A stretch of 38,706 nt of DNA from an uncultured Bacilli bacterium (GCA_947623685.1 CANQHF010000011.1:1-38706); one strand, 5' to 3'; positions 1-8,215 are shown, counted from the stretch's first letter. The notes: generated from the letters alone by a model not told the origin. Program-made: numbers and translations.

Positions 1-301
1 AAAGGTTTTTAACTCCCACGTGCATAGCGCGTGGATTTTTGTTTGACTTCGTCAAACACCCTAAAAGGTTATTTAAACTTGAAGTCGCATTTTGCGACTT
101 CAAAATTATATAATATTCTTGTTTAGTTAATTTAAAACAAAAATCTGGAGGAAATCTATTAACATTTCTTTTAACAGTTTCGTTTATTCTTTTTGTTTGA
201 GTATTATATAATTTTGCTAAATCACTATCTAACATCACTTGTTTTTCTCTTACTTCATATATCAAATCTTTTATATTAACTTTTTCTTTTAGTTCTAACA
301 T
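1..301 (-). CDS. ORF6N-domain DNA-binding protein, partial (runs off the left edge)
   Basis: The reading frame starts at ATG 299-301 (MLELKEKVNIKDLIYEV) and is still open at base 1. The first 30 or so residues match the other two ORF6N genes here almost exactly (DLIYEVREKQVMLDSDLA), followed by the family's RFPPDFCFKLT stretch. After LKSQNATSS the usual run toward a FTEQG motif is replaced by an unusual segment encoded by three successive hairpins (16-34, 41-57, 79-103). The start overlaps the stop of the upstream ORF6N gene (ATGTTAG), and AAAGGGTAG precedes it at good spacing, so the two genes are translationally coupled. ORF6N domains belong to the KilA-N/BRO class of phage-type DNA-binding modules. 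Whether the protein is intact beyond the window cannot be seen. Confidence 0.8.
   Translation of the reverse strand, partial: MLELKEKVNIKDLIYEVREKQVMLDSDLAKLYNTQTKRINETVKRNVNRFPPDFCFKLTKQEYYIILKSQNATSSLNNLLGCLTKSNKNPRAMHVGVKNL
16..34. repeat. hairpin in the partial ORF6N gene
   Basis: An inverted repeat with outer arms CCACG/CGTGG extends inward through one G/T mismatch and two more pairs to an ATA loop. It is the third of three hairpins in a row inside the open frame of the partial ORF6N gene, counted in its direction of translation. Confidence 0.6.
41..57. repeat. perfect 17-bp palindrome in the partial ORF6N gene
   Basis: GTTTGAC and GTCAAAC flank a TTC centre. It lies in frame within the gene, between two other hairpins. 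Length and odd-centre symmetry match the palindromes in the other ORF6N, BRO and YhcG genes of the window, although it does not fit the RGTNNNA arm pattern. Confidence 0.7.
79..103. repeat. 25-bp palindrome encoding KSQNATS in the partial ORF6N gene
   Basis: Two 11-base arms (TTGAAGTCGCA and its complement) flank a TTT centre. The central 17 bases (83-99) fit RGTNNNAWNWTNNNACY with variable triplet CGC. It sits right after the RFP..F.F.LT block of the ORF6N domain, the same place as the palindromes in the other two ORF6N genes. Confidence 0.85.
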
Positions 302-1209
302 TTATCTACCCTTTCTTTTAATACTTTTAAATATTCTTTATCATCTATTTTACTTATGCCAAATACTTTTAACCCTAAATCTTTTAATGATGCACCTATG
401 TGATATAACTTATTTTTATCTATTATTATGAACCTATCATGGAAGATATTAGTATATCTTATTTCTAGTTTTGGATACTGGCTATTAAACTTTTCTACGT
501 CTAATTTTGTTATATTACTTTTCTTACTTGTTATTATGTATACTATTACATTTATGTTTTTTTTAGTTAATATATCTAATGTTTTTTTATCTACGTAATT
601 ATCTATTATTATAATTTCTTTATCTGCTTTACTTATTATATCTACAAGTAAACTATAAGCATCATATATTTCTCCATTATAAAATAACTTACTTTTTAAT
701 TCTTCTTTTTTATCAAATTTATCAAATAATTCTTCTATTTTTATATCATGCTCTATTAACGTACTTTTTATATAATCTGTTTTATTTTCTATTGCTATTA
801 TTCTTTTAAATATATCCTTATTTTCATTTATAAACTTTCTCATTGATACAAACGTATCCATTATCTTTATCGTGGCAGAAGTAGCCTGTTTTGTTTTTAA
901 TATCGTTGCAAGCATATATATTCCTTGTTCTGTAAATACGGTAGGATTATGATATTTACCGCCCCTTTTTTCAGTTATATTTTTTTTGGTCAAAAGTTTT
1001 GACCGAAAAATATCAAGTTCAAATTCATCTAATCTAAAACAATATCTTTCCGGAAATTTATCTGGATTATTTTTTACCGCCTGATTAATCTCTTTAGTCC
1101 CATTCTTACACCCATATAAAACAGCTAAATCACTATCTAACATCACTTGTTTTTCTCTTACTTCATATATTAAATCTTTTATATTAACTTTTTCTTTTAA
1201 CGCATCCAA
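295..1209 (-). CDS. ORF6N-domain protein with C-terminal PLD-like domain (copy 1)
   Basis: The ORF6N DNA-binding domain covers residues 1 to about 125 (NPDKFPERYCFRL, then VFTEQGIYMLAT). A linker with coiled-coil character follows (NENKDIFKRIIAIENKTDYI), then a C-terminal domain around 165-300 resembling a phospholipase D-like fold (FHDRFIIID, then YHIGASLKDLG, an HxK-like half site). I choose TTG at 1207-1209: AGAGGTGAT lies just upstream, and the start aligns with the ATG of the tandem copy at 301. A GTG three codons earlier would overlap the ribosome site. The last 500 bases and first 149 bases are nearly identical to the gene at 12106-13032, but the middle differs. The family is typical of phage antirepressors and of stand-alone accessory genes of unknown role. 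A terminator of the secretion locus lies just upstream. Confidence 0.85.
   Translation of the reverse strand: MDALKEKVNIKDLIYEVREKQVMLDSDLAVLYGCKNGTKEINQAVKNNPDKFPERYCFRLDEFELDIFRSKLLTKKNITEKRGGKYHNPTVFTEQGIYMLATILKTKQATSATIKIMDTFVSMRKFINENKDIFKRIIAIENKTDYIKSTLIEHDIKIEELFDKFDKKEELKSKLFYNGEIYDAYSLLVDIISKADKEIIIIDNYVDKKTLDILTKKNINVIVYIITSKKSNITKLDVEKFNSQYPKLEIRYTNIFHDRFIIIDKNKLYHIGASLKDLGLKVFGISKIDDKEYLKVLKERVDKC
353..852. repeat. 500-bp near-identical repeat, ORF6N C-terminal part (unit A)
   Basis: This segment aligns without gaps to 12161-12660. By eye there are about nine differences in 500 bases, eight of them in the left 200 bases. It encodes the linker and PLD-like domain. Identity ends abruptly at the border of the variable ORF6N core. 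Confidence 0.9.
988..1004. repeat. perfect 17-bp palindrome in ORF6N gene copy 1
   Basis: GGTCAAAA-G-TTTTGACC is perfectly symmetrical around one base. T5 and A5 flanks extend the pairing beyond a single unpaired G. It encodes SKLLT at the same place in the domain where the other copies have their palindromes, and fits RGTNNNAWNWTNNNACY with triplet CAA. Confidence 0.85.
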
Positions 1210-1260
1210 ATTAATCACCTCTCATACTTATATTTCTCCATAACTTTTAATTTTCCCCTT
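1112..1260. repeat. 149-bp near-identical repeat, ORF6N 5' end and leader (unit B)
   Basis: This segment aligns without gaps to 12935-13083, with only a handful of differences by eye. It holds the first 30 or so codons, the TTG start, ribosome site and about 50 bases of leader. Its coding part (about 75 bases) is also shared with 215-290 in the partial copy. Confidence 0.88.
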
Positions 1261-1270
1261 AAAAATTAAA

Positions 1271-1300
1271 AAAAATCAGAAATTTTAATTTCTGATTTTT
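1271..1300 (-). terminator. intrinsic terminator of the secretion locus
   Basis: Two 14-base arms (AAAAATCAGAAATT and its complement) with a TT loop and a T-run lie 12 bases past the stop of the VirB4 gene. The A/T-flanked stem could work in both directions. Confidence 0.85.
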
Positions 1301-1312
1301 TTAATTTAAATT

Positions 1313-3109
1313 TTATAATCCACCGGCTTCGCCAAAAGAATCTAACTCTGCTTCAGTTACTACAACATCCACTCTCATTCTTCTGCTACCACATACAAAC
1401 AAAGCTTCACCTTGATTATATTTTTTAATACTTTCTTTTTCTTGCTCATTTAAATCTATAAGCATACTTAAGTCTTCAACCGCTTGTTTTTTTAATCCCA
1501 TAACAAGATAATATGAAGCATTATCAAAGATTGCTTTTCCTTGGGTAATTACAGAAGGATCCGCAAAATCAGATGGTTGCTGAGTTATTACTATCGTACC
1601 ACTATTATATTTACGAGCACGTCTTTGTATATTTGCAAGGAAATCCGCTCCAATATTATTTTTACTTGATAAAAGCATATGAGCTTCATCTACCATCATA
1701 ACCGTGTTTATGGTTCTATCTAAACAATGACTCCATGCATATTTTAAAATATTAAAGAATAATGCGTTTCTAATGTTTTCATCAGCATTCATCAAATCCC
1801 TTATGTTAAATACAATAAATTTAGACTGTGGATGAATTGTAGTATGTCCATCAAAATAAAATTTTAACTCTTTTATTAAAGGTCTTATCTTTAACTCTAG
1901 TCTTTCTAATACATCTTTTTCATGAGTTGCTTGATCACCATATGCTTCTATTCTTCTAATTAAAGTTTCATAAAGATCAGAAAACGTTGGATATTGTTCT
2001 GAAGTTAAATGAGAAAAATCAGTCGTAAAAGAAATTCCGAAACGTTGATATGTAAGTTGTGCCATCTCACTAAACATAGTTAATACATCTTCAGTAATAG
2101 TAGGATCATAATACTTCATAAAAGCTTTTAAAAACTGTAATGTTTTAGTTAATACCGTATAACCTAATCCATCTTTTAATTCATCTTCATCAGCTTCTAT
2201 AATAACCTCTAGCGGATTTATCATTCCAAATTCTCCGCCTTTTCCAAGATCTATAAAATCACCACGCATACGAGATGCCATTTCTTCTAGTTCTCCTTCT
2301 GGATCTATTGCAACTACTTTATATTCATTTCTTATATATGTTCTTAAAAGTAATTTAGCAGCAGTTGATTTACCAGAACCAGAAGTACCTAGAATAATCA
2401 TATTAGCATTATTTCTATTATATTCTTTTCTTATTTGATATAAGAACTGGTTAAATAATACAACTCCACCAGAAAAGTCAGTTCCAAGAAGGCATGAAGG
2501 CCCTGGATCTTTTAAACTATCAAAAATAAACGGATACATTGCTGCAATCGTAGGAGATGTTATTGGAGTACCTATTTGTTCTTCAATATCCTGTTTTGGA
2601 AAGATTGGAATAATTGATTTTAAAACCTTTTTCTGCTCAAATCTTAAAGGTATTGCTCTTAATTCCATTGATTCTAAATAATTTTTAACTTGTACTTTTC
2701 TTGTATCTAATTCTTCTTTGGTATTTGCCGTTATAACAACATGCATTTGAAAATCAAATATTTTAGATTGATTAGTTACAATCATTTGAATAAAATCATT
2801 TAAAGAATCAAAGTCTTGTCTTAATTGTTCTTGTGATGTTTTATCCCTTTCTTTTTCATATGCTTCCTTTAACTCTGCTAATTGTTTATTTAGCATCTTT
2901 GACATTATACTAAATGGTAAAGGAATGTGTTTAGCAACAACCTTAACACCGCCCATAGTAGATAAATCAGATAAAAAGCCGGGACTTATCCACCTAGGAT
3001 ATGAAACAACTGTTAAAATAGTACACCACTTATCACTAATAACAAAGTCGGCTGGATGAAATTCTAATCCTTTAGGAGCTAACTCCTTTTTTATATTAAT
3101 ATTTGCCAT
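1313..3109 (-). CDS. VirB4/TraE-like secretion ATPase, main part
   Basis: The product is a cytoplasmic ATPase expected to power a type IV secretion or conjugation channel. Residues 1-200 hold the second half of the VirB4 N-terminal region. The ATPase domain follows, with Walker A GTSGSGKST at 241-249, a DPEGE motif near 270, Walker B MMVDEAH at 471-477 and a downstream ITQQPSDF segment typical of VirB4/TraC/TraE proteins. It starts inside the stop of the upstream gene (TAATG), so translation is coupled. The usual first 150-200 residues of VirB4 are supplied by that separate upstream protein. This is the last gene before a strong terminator. No coupling protein or relaxase is nearby, so the transported substrate is unknown. 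The family call is firm. Confidence 0.92.
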   Translation of the reverse strand: MANINIKKELAPKGLEFHPADFVISDKWCTILTVVSYPRWISPGFLSDLSTMGGVKVVAKHIPLPFSIMSKMLNKQLAELKEAYEKERDKTSQEQLRQDFDSLNDFIQMIVTNQSKIFDFQMHVVITANTKEELDTRKVQVKNYLESMELRAIPLRFEQKKVLKSIIPIFPKQDIEEQIGTPITSPTIAAMYPFIFDSLKDPGPSCLLGTDFSGGVVLFNQFLYQIRKEYNRNNANMIILGTSGSGKSTAAKLLLRTYIRNEYKVVAIDPEGELEEMASRMRGDFIDLGKGGEFGMINPLEVIIEADEDELKDGLGYTVLTKTLQFLKAFMKYYDPTITEDVLTMFSEMAQLTYQRFGISFTTDFSHLTSEQYPTFSDLYETLIRRIEAYGDQATHEKDVLERLELKIRPLIKELKFYFDGHTTIHPQSKFIVFNIRDLMNADENIRNALFFNILKYAWSHCLDRTINTVMMVDEAHMLLSSKNNIGADFLANIQRRARKYNSGTIVITQQPSDFADPSVITQGKAIFDNASYYLVMGLKKQAVEDLSMLIDLNEQEKESIKKYNQGEALFVCGSRRMRVDVVVTEAELDSFGEAGGL

Positions 3110-3651
3110 TATGCCATCACCGTCCCAAACTCAGTAGTAGTCCCACCATTTAAGAAGTTATCTAATATACTTCTTAAATCATCATTGGTAGCTTGTCCTG
3201 ATGCAAGACCTGCATTTGCTAAACCGTTAATCATTAAACGAAGCTTTTTTTGAACCATATCAGGGGACTTATCTTTAAATAAAAAGTAAAATTCAACGTC
3301 AGTTACATCCTCATTAAAATCATTTGCTTTTTTCAAATCCTCATTAATTAACTTCCTAATAACAGGATCTTTAGCATTATTATATTGCATTTGCAATTGT
3401 GCTATATAAACAGATATATCAACTGGGCGATCAGCAATAACTAACCAAAATTCAAAATCAATCGTATTATAAAAATCCTTTAGTCTATCAATAACATTAA
3501 ATTGATCATTTTCATCCATTATAAATATATTTTTAGGTGATATTTTAACTCCTGCTACTTTTTCACCATTATCAAGCTCAATCATATTATTAATAATAGC
3601 TTTAACAGGAACAAAACTTTCAGTTGTAACACCACTAGTCTTTGAATTCAT
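3109..3651 (-). CDS. VirB4 N-terminal-domain protein (split VirB4)
   Basis: This 180-residue soluble protein resembles the N-terminal domain of VirB4/TraC proteins: it opens with FVPVKAIINNMIELDNGEKV, followed by NIFIMDEND and FWLVIADRPVDIS, the pattern seen where VirB4 begins with a small beta-rich domain. I choose ATG 3649-3651 (MNSKTSGV); the frame is open further upstream but overlaps prgI, and GGAGAGG lies 14 bases before this ATG. It overlaps the end of the prgI-like gene by 17 bases and ends in TAATG with the ATPase gene. Together the two proteins have about the length of one ordinary VirB4, so I infer an ancestral split or a non-fused arrangement. No degraded sequence lies at the junction, so both halves look functional. 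Confidence 0.75.
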   Translation of the reverse strand: MNSKTSGVTTESFVPVKAIINNMIELDNGEKVAGVKISPKNIFIMDENDQFNVIDRLKDFYNTIDFEFWLVIADRPVDISVYIAQLQMQYNNAKDPVIRKLINEDLKKANDFNEDVTDVEFYFLFKDKSPDMVQKKLRLMINGLANAGLASGQATNDDLRSILDNFLNGGTTTEFGTVMA

Positions 3652-3949
3652 CTTTGCAACACCATCCTCTCCACTTAAACTGTTGTCTTTCAACAAAGTA
3701 AAACCTATAAATATTTTGAAGCACACATAACATATTGTGATAATTAGGTATTGGTATTACCAAAAAGGCACATACCAAAACTGGAAGAAGTGTTAATATC
3801 GCCAAAAAAAGTGTTCCAGGCTTAATGATTAAAAACATTAAAAATGTCACTAAAGTACCACCAAGCGCTATGTATAAATCAATTGGCCTAAATATATTAA
3901 ATATTAACTGACCTCTTTTGGTATTCGCCGCTATTAAATATTGATTCAT
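3635..3949 (-). CDS. PrgI/VirB3-like inner membrane protein
   Basis: This 104-residue protein has a short N-terminal cytoplasmic part (MNQYLIAANTKRGQLIFNIF) and two adjacent membrane segments, about 25-45 and 48-68, then a basic tail. That layout, the size, and the position directly before VirB4 match the PrgI family, the Gram-positive counterpart of VirB3, which sits in the membrane next to the VirB4 ATPase. AAAGGGG precedes the ATG. The gene follows the TrbL-like gene by 20 bases and overlaps the next gene, so it belongs to the same operon. Confidence 0.82.
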   Translation of the reverse strand: MNQYLIAANTKRGQLIFNIFRPIDLYIALGGTLVTFLMFLIIKPGTLFLAILTLLPVLVCAFLVIPIPNYHNMLCVLQNIYRFYFVERQQFKWRGWCCKDEFKD

Positions 3950-3969
3950 AATTTATCCCCTTTCTATTT

Positions 3970-6600
3970 TTAATCTTCTTTTTCAGCTTGTTTTAATTCA
4001 GCTGGTTTTGCAGCTTCAAGTGAATTTTTAATTTTACCATTACGTTTTCCTTCTTGTTCAGTATTAATTAATTCCATTTCTTGAGACATATCTTGCTCTT
4101 TAAAGTGGAAACCATCATCTTTCTTCTCAAATTTACCAAATTTAGTCATATATTCACCATTAATTTCTACTACAGAATCATTATTCTTAATAACATCTTC
4201 TGGAATTGGATCTTTACTATAAAATTTACCATCTGTTCCAATTTCCAAAATAGGTTTTCCATGCTCATTTAAAAATGCATTTACAAAGTTCTCTTTAGCA
4301 ACTTTAATTCTTCCTTCGTAATATCCAGAGGTCTCTTTCTTTGATTTTATTAAATCTTCAAAATTTTGAATTGCAGCAGTATATTTTGGATCCCTTTCTT
4401 TTGGAATTACTTCGTGAGTTTCTTCATCAATCTCAGCAACATAATTATTTTTATATGCTTGTAATTGTGAGTAAAGTTCTGCTAATTCTTGATCTGCTTT
4501 AGTTTTACCTTGTTCTGCACTAATATAATTAGACTGATTTAACACGTTATTTTCAAATGCTGCTGAATTATATAAAGCTTTTTCATATGAATTCCATCCA
4601 TCCATCTGGGATTTTATGCTTTTTTCAGTAATTTCGGCATTTTTTAATTTCAATTGAGCTATTGCAATTTCCCTTACATCATTCGGAGCATGATTTAACA
4701 CACCAGAATAGGCATTGTTTATTTGTTGTTCATTAAGTGGACAGGCAACTTTATCAAGCGATCCATCTGATTTTATATGTTGTCGAACATAATCTTCTCC
4801 ATATATAGTAATTGCCTTTTGTATATCACTTGCATTTTTTCTTGCCCTTCCTAAAGAACTTGAATCAATTTTTGCAGCTTCATTAAGATCACTTACTTTT
4901 TGATTTAATGCATTAAGTTTTTGCTCTCTTCCAGTTTTATAGCTTGGATTTATTCTTTGAGCATTTTCGGCATATTTATCTTTAAGATTTGCAAACGCTC
5001 TTAAATCATTATTTGCCACGAAATCTGCTTGCACTTGAGCCCTAGCTGCTTTAGTTTTATCTTTAATAGCCCCGTTTTTTGCTTCATAATCAGCTCTTGC
5101 TTTCTTGCGATCTGATAAATGTAATACTTTTCCCGCATTAGGATGATTATTTCTCCATTCATTCCTTGCGGCTTTATTTGCTTCCCTTCTTGTAGCATAA
5201 CTAGCATATGCTTTATTAGCAGCATTACCTAATCTTTTCTTACCATGATCTACAAGTTTATCCCTTTGTTTTTTTAATCCTTCACCGGCTTTAGTAGCAA
5301 GTCCACCAACCAAAGCAGCACTAGCAAGTTTCTTACCAATAGAAAGTCCCCCTAATCCTTCATCACCTTTAATTCCAATGATATCCATAATCCATTTAGG
5401 TGCTTTTTTAGCAAAAATAAGTAAACCAAATATTGCAATTACTTTGGCAAAACCACCTATTTGCCCATTCATATTACTAAATATATTAGATTGATTTATA
5501 ACCATAATAAGCATAATCATTAATGCTAAAACGGCTATTTTAATAAACAAAGATGCATAACTTTTTCCAACTGCTGTTAACCAATTTTTAAATGGACCAG
5601 ATTGAGTAGATTTTGGATCTACAAAAGTTGCAATAAATAATGGAGATAATATTTCTAATACTACTAATTCAAACATCCTAACAGCAAAATCTATTGCAAA
5701 TGATAATATAATCCATGTAATAGCAACACCTGCAACAGTCGTTACTATAAGCATATAATTATATACATGGACTTCTACGCCATCTATTTTCTTACTTGTT
5801 CCTATAAGCCCATGTAATCCATTCGGGCTCATTTTTTCATTAACATACATATCGTTATAATTATCAACTGCTTTATGACAATTCGGCCAATCACATTCAC
5901 CTTCTTTGCCATCTTTATCATCCGCATATATATATCCACCTTGCATTGTGCATGTTTTAGAATCGCTAGAATCCTTTACACAAGTTAATGGTATAAACCC
6001 GCAATTTCCTTCAACATCCGAAACAGCATTACCATTTTTATCTGTTACATTACCTAGTTCATCCATCTTACAGACAGCACCATTATTTACTAAATACTCA
6101 TTATCAATAGTAATTAAAGAAGATAAAACTATGTTTTGCAATGCTTTACCAGCATTATATTCTCCATCTTTATACCCACCTATATTAGCTTTGTCTCCTA
6201 ATATTAAAGAAAATATAACGTTTTTTCCGTTATTATTTTCTCCAATAATTTTACCTTGAAGTTCATATGCTTTTTCAAAAATAAATGGAGTTACGGCAAG
6301 AATTCCAATCATACCAACAACTCTAAAAAATATGTTACTAAGTCCTTTTCCTTTTTCCGTTAGCTTTTCAGGATCAATTATTGAATTTACTAATACCATT
6401 GCTAATCTAAAAAAAGCAACCACACTAAAAATTATATATAAACTTTGGACTATATTTTTTATTTGATCATGCTCTAAAATCCTAGCAGATGCTAATTCAA
6501 TTACGATATTATATGCATTATCAAGAAGACTATAAGCAACTCCATCAAGTGTTATAAAAATTTCTCTTATACCTCCAACAAAATCTAGTAATATGCTCAT
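3970..6600 (-). CDS. TrbL/VirB6-like polytopic membrane protein with a long charged tail
   Basis: The first 400 or so of 876 residues hold hydrophobic segments (near 45-75, 90-115, 275-330, 350-375 and 385-405) broken by a Cys-containing loop at about 175-250 that is probably extracellular. This matches TrbL/VirB6 proteins, which form the inner-membrane channel of type IV secretion systems. The remaining 470 residues are soluble, highly charged, rich in Ala/Lys/Glu/Asn and probably coiled-coil. A tail this long is larger than in ordinary TrbL and may contact ATPase or substrate. AAGGAG precedes the ATG, which follows the upstream stop by 12 bases; PrgI is 20 bases downstream. The family call rests on topology and context more than on motifs. 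Confidence 0.8.
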   Translation of the reverse strand: MSILLDFVGGIREIFITLDGVAYSLLDNAYNIVIELASARILEHDQIKNIVQSLYIIFSVVAFFRLAMVLVNSIIDPEKLTEKGKGLSNIFFRVVGMIGILAVTPFIFEKAYELQGKIIGENNNGKNVIFSLILGDKANIGGYKDGEYNAGKALQNIVLSSLITIDNEYLVNNGAVCKMDELGNVTDKNGNAVSDVEGNCGFIPLTCVKDSSDSKTCTMQGGYIYADDKDGKEGECDWPNCHKAVDNYNDMYVNEKMSPNGLHGLIGTSKKIDGVEVHVYNYMLIVTTVAGVAITWIILSFAIDFAVRMFELVVLEILSPLFIATFVDPKSTQSGPFKNWLTAVGKSYASLFIKIAVLALMIMLIMVINQSNIFSNMNGQIGGFAKVIAIFGLLIFAKKAPKWIMDIIGIKGDEGLGGLSIGKKLASAALVGGLATKAGEGLKKQRDKLVDHGKKRLGNAANKAYASYATRREANKAARNEWRNNHPNAGKVLHLSDRKKARADYEAKNGAIKDKTKAARAQVQADFVANNDLRAFANLKDKYAENAQRINPSYKTGREQKLNALNQKVSDLNEAAKIDSSSLGRARKNASDIQKAITIYGEDYVRQHIKSDGSLDKVACPLNEQQINNAYSGVLNHAPNDVREIAIAQLKLKNAEITEKSIKSQMDGWNSYEKALYNSAAFENNVLNQSNYISAEQGKTKADQELAELYSQLQAYKNNYVAEIDEETHEVIPKERDPKYTAAIQNFEDLIKSKKETSGYYEGRIKVAKENFVNAFLNEHGKPILEIGTDGKFYSKDPIPEDVIKNNDSVVEINGEYMTKFGKFEKKDDGFHFKEQDMSQEMELINTEQEGKRNGKIKNSLEAAKPAELKQAEKED

Positions 6601-6612
6601 ACACTCATCTCC

Positions 6613-7695
6613 TTATATGCAAAAATCTATTCCAAACCATTCGAATATAAATCTTAACAATGCTGGTAATGCAAGTAAAATTATTGCTGGAATAGTTCTT
6701 TTAATAGTATTTGTACTAGATTTCTTTATTGCATCAGCATCACCTGATATCATTGCTTTAAAAAAGTCTATGCTAATCATAACTATTAATAATATTGGTA
6801 CAAATATCATCACGTAAGGCCAATATTCATCAAATACTCCACCTATAGTATTACAAGCAAGGCTTGTCTCCCCATTTATTCCTTCTGAAACGGTTTTTGT
6901 ACCACTTGCTTTTTTTGTTCCTGGAAGCAATTTATCCTCTTCTTCTGCTTTTTTACTAGAAACCACTTTTTCAGCATCATTACATCCAGTTCCATCTGGA
7001 TTCACACAAGGTCCAGCTGCATGTTCTCTTGGAGGATCATTTTTTCTAGATGTATTAACCGGCATTTTTTCATTTTTTTCCTTGCTAAGACCTTTTTTTA
7101 CAGACTGCTCAAGCCCAAGACTTCCTCCACCAGCCACATAACCATTATTAACTCCCGCAGAATACATCGCATACATATTAATTTTATGTAAGTGTCCTTT
7201 GTTAATTTTAAAAGTGACCTTAACAACTTCATCGGAATTTTTAGGTATAGTCAATTGTGACTCGCATACCTTTTTAGAAGAAGAATTCTTTGGCTCATGA
7301 TAAAGAGAATATGTTATTTCGGTTAAATGACCGCCTGGGCCCGCATCAATCGTGTATGTAATAGTTGCAGCCCCATCAAACCACCATTTACCTTTATTGT
7401 TATTTTTTTGGGATTCTAAAGCCTTCTCATCCAAAGACATTTCTACTGTCATTTCGGAATCATGAAGTGTAGTAGTACCAGTTGCAATCTGTTGGTTCGT
7501 AATTGGATCAGTTTTATATGCTGTAGTTACGAAATCAGCATCTTGAGTCGATTTACCTGCATTAGATATTGAAACAGATCCATATTGATTTATATCACAA
7601 TAAGGATATGTTTTTTCTGCTTCTACCCTTCCTATTCCAAAGCAAAAGCTTATTACAATGGTTAATATTATAATTAAAAATCTATTTTTTTTCAT
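6613..7695 (-). CDS. secreted protein with C-terminal pilin-like membrane module
   Basis: A signal peptide (MKKNRFLIIILTIVISFCFG, cleavage near VEA-EK) leads a large extracellular region of about 260 residues with beta-type sequence around 30-190 and a disordered Lys/Glu/Ser part around 190-265. The last 85 residues hold two membrane segments joined by a polar loop (DFFKAMISGDADAIKKSS). That end resembles the stand-alone pilin-like protein encoded at 7810-8187 (DLFRAVIASKEEDIKKNQ, then a basic IKR and a second hydrophobic segment). I infer a surface adhesin or pilus-tip-like subunit anchored through a pilin-type module. AAGAGGT precedes the ATG, and the TrbL-like gene follows by 12 bases. The N-terminal domain is not recognised. 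Confidence 0.7.
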   Translation of the reverse strand: MKKNRFLIIILTIVISFCFGIGRVEAEKTYPYCDINQYGSVSISNAGKSTQDADFVTTAYKTDPITNQQIATGTTTLHDSEMTVEMSLDEKALESQKNNNKGKWWFDGAATITYTIDAGPGGHLTEITYSLYHEPKNSSSKKVCESQLTIPKNSDEVVKVTFKINKGHLHKINMYAMYSAGVNNGYVAGGGSLGLEQSVKKGLSKEKNEKMPVNTSRKNDPPREHAAGPCVNPDGTGCNDAEKVVSSKKAEEEDKLLPGTKKASGTKTVSEGINGETSLACNTIGGVFDEYWPYVMIFVPILLIVMISIDFFKAMISGDADAIKKSSTNTIKRTIPAIILLALPALLRFIFEWFGIDFCI

Positions 7696-7775
7696 ATTTA
7701 CCTCTTAAATTTACACATACTCTATCATTATATATACATAATAACATTTTTAAAATAAAATTTAAAGCTTTTTAA

Positions 7776-7805
7776 CAAAAAAAAATGACTCAACGTCATC
7801 TTTTT
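7776..7805 (-). terminator. terminator after the pilin-like gene
   Basis: On the minus strand ATGAC and GTCAT arms with a five-base loop are followed by a run of nine T just past the stop of the pilin-like gene. It should separate abundant pilin transcript from the downstream secretion genes. Confidence 0.75.
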
Positions 7806-7809
7806 CTTG

Positions 7810-8187
7810 TTAATTATTAAATAATGTTGAGAAATTTTGATTTTTAGCATTATCCCAGCATTTTTTCCATCCATTACTAACGCCAATTAAGTTCAAAAGA
7901 ACTGTTATAATAGTAGGAACTAAAAATACAATAATACCAGCGATAACTCTTTTGATAAGTCTTTGTTGGTTTTTCTTAATATCTTCTTCTTTACTTGCGA
8001 TAACCGCTCTAAACAAATCAATAGCTCCAAGTAAAATTAATACGATTGGCACAACTATACATATAGCATTTATTACTAATCTTACTATTGCAATAACCTT
8101 TACAAGGTCAGATCCAGCTGTACATTGTTCAGCAACATTAGGGGTACCTGCTAAAAAATACAATGAATTATTTAAAAAATTTACCAT
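7810..8187 (-). CDS. pilin-like small membrane protein (VirB2/TrbC type)
   Basis: This 125-residue protein has a short N-terminal part, a first hydrophobic segment around 30-55 (VIAIVRLVINAICIVVPIVL), a charged hinge (KEEDIKKNQQRLIKR) and a second hydrophobic segment around 82-105. Two membrane helices joined by a basic cytoplasmic loop is the VirB2/TrbC pilin layout. One Cys lies near the N terminus and one near the C terminus. The gene has a near-consensus promoter (8216-8244), a strong ribosome site (AAGGAGGAAG) and its own terminator, which suggests high expression as expected for a major pilus subunit. No clear signal-peptidase site was identified. The call is by topology and context. 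Confidence 0.72.
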   Translation of the reverse strand: MVNFLNNSLYFLAGTPNVAEQCTAGSDLVKVIAIVRLVINAICIVVPIVLILLGAIDLFRAVIASKEEDIKKNQQRLIKRVIAGIIVFLVPTIITVLLNLIGVSNGWKKCWDNAKNQNFSTLFNN

Positions 8188-8215
8188 TTTCTTCCTCCTT
8201 AATTTCTATAACTAA

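Noticed and set aside
6593-6817. Plus-strand open frame opposite the pilin-module gene end
   Set aside because: It is a hydrophobic shadow of the membrane segments on the minus strand and has no ribosome site.
7952-8215. Plus-strand open frame opposite the pilin-like gene
   Set aside because: Antisense to a gene with a clear promoter, ribosome site and terminator; no translation signals of its own.
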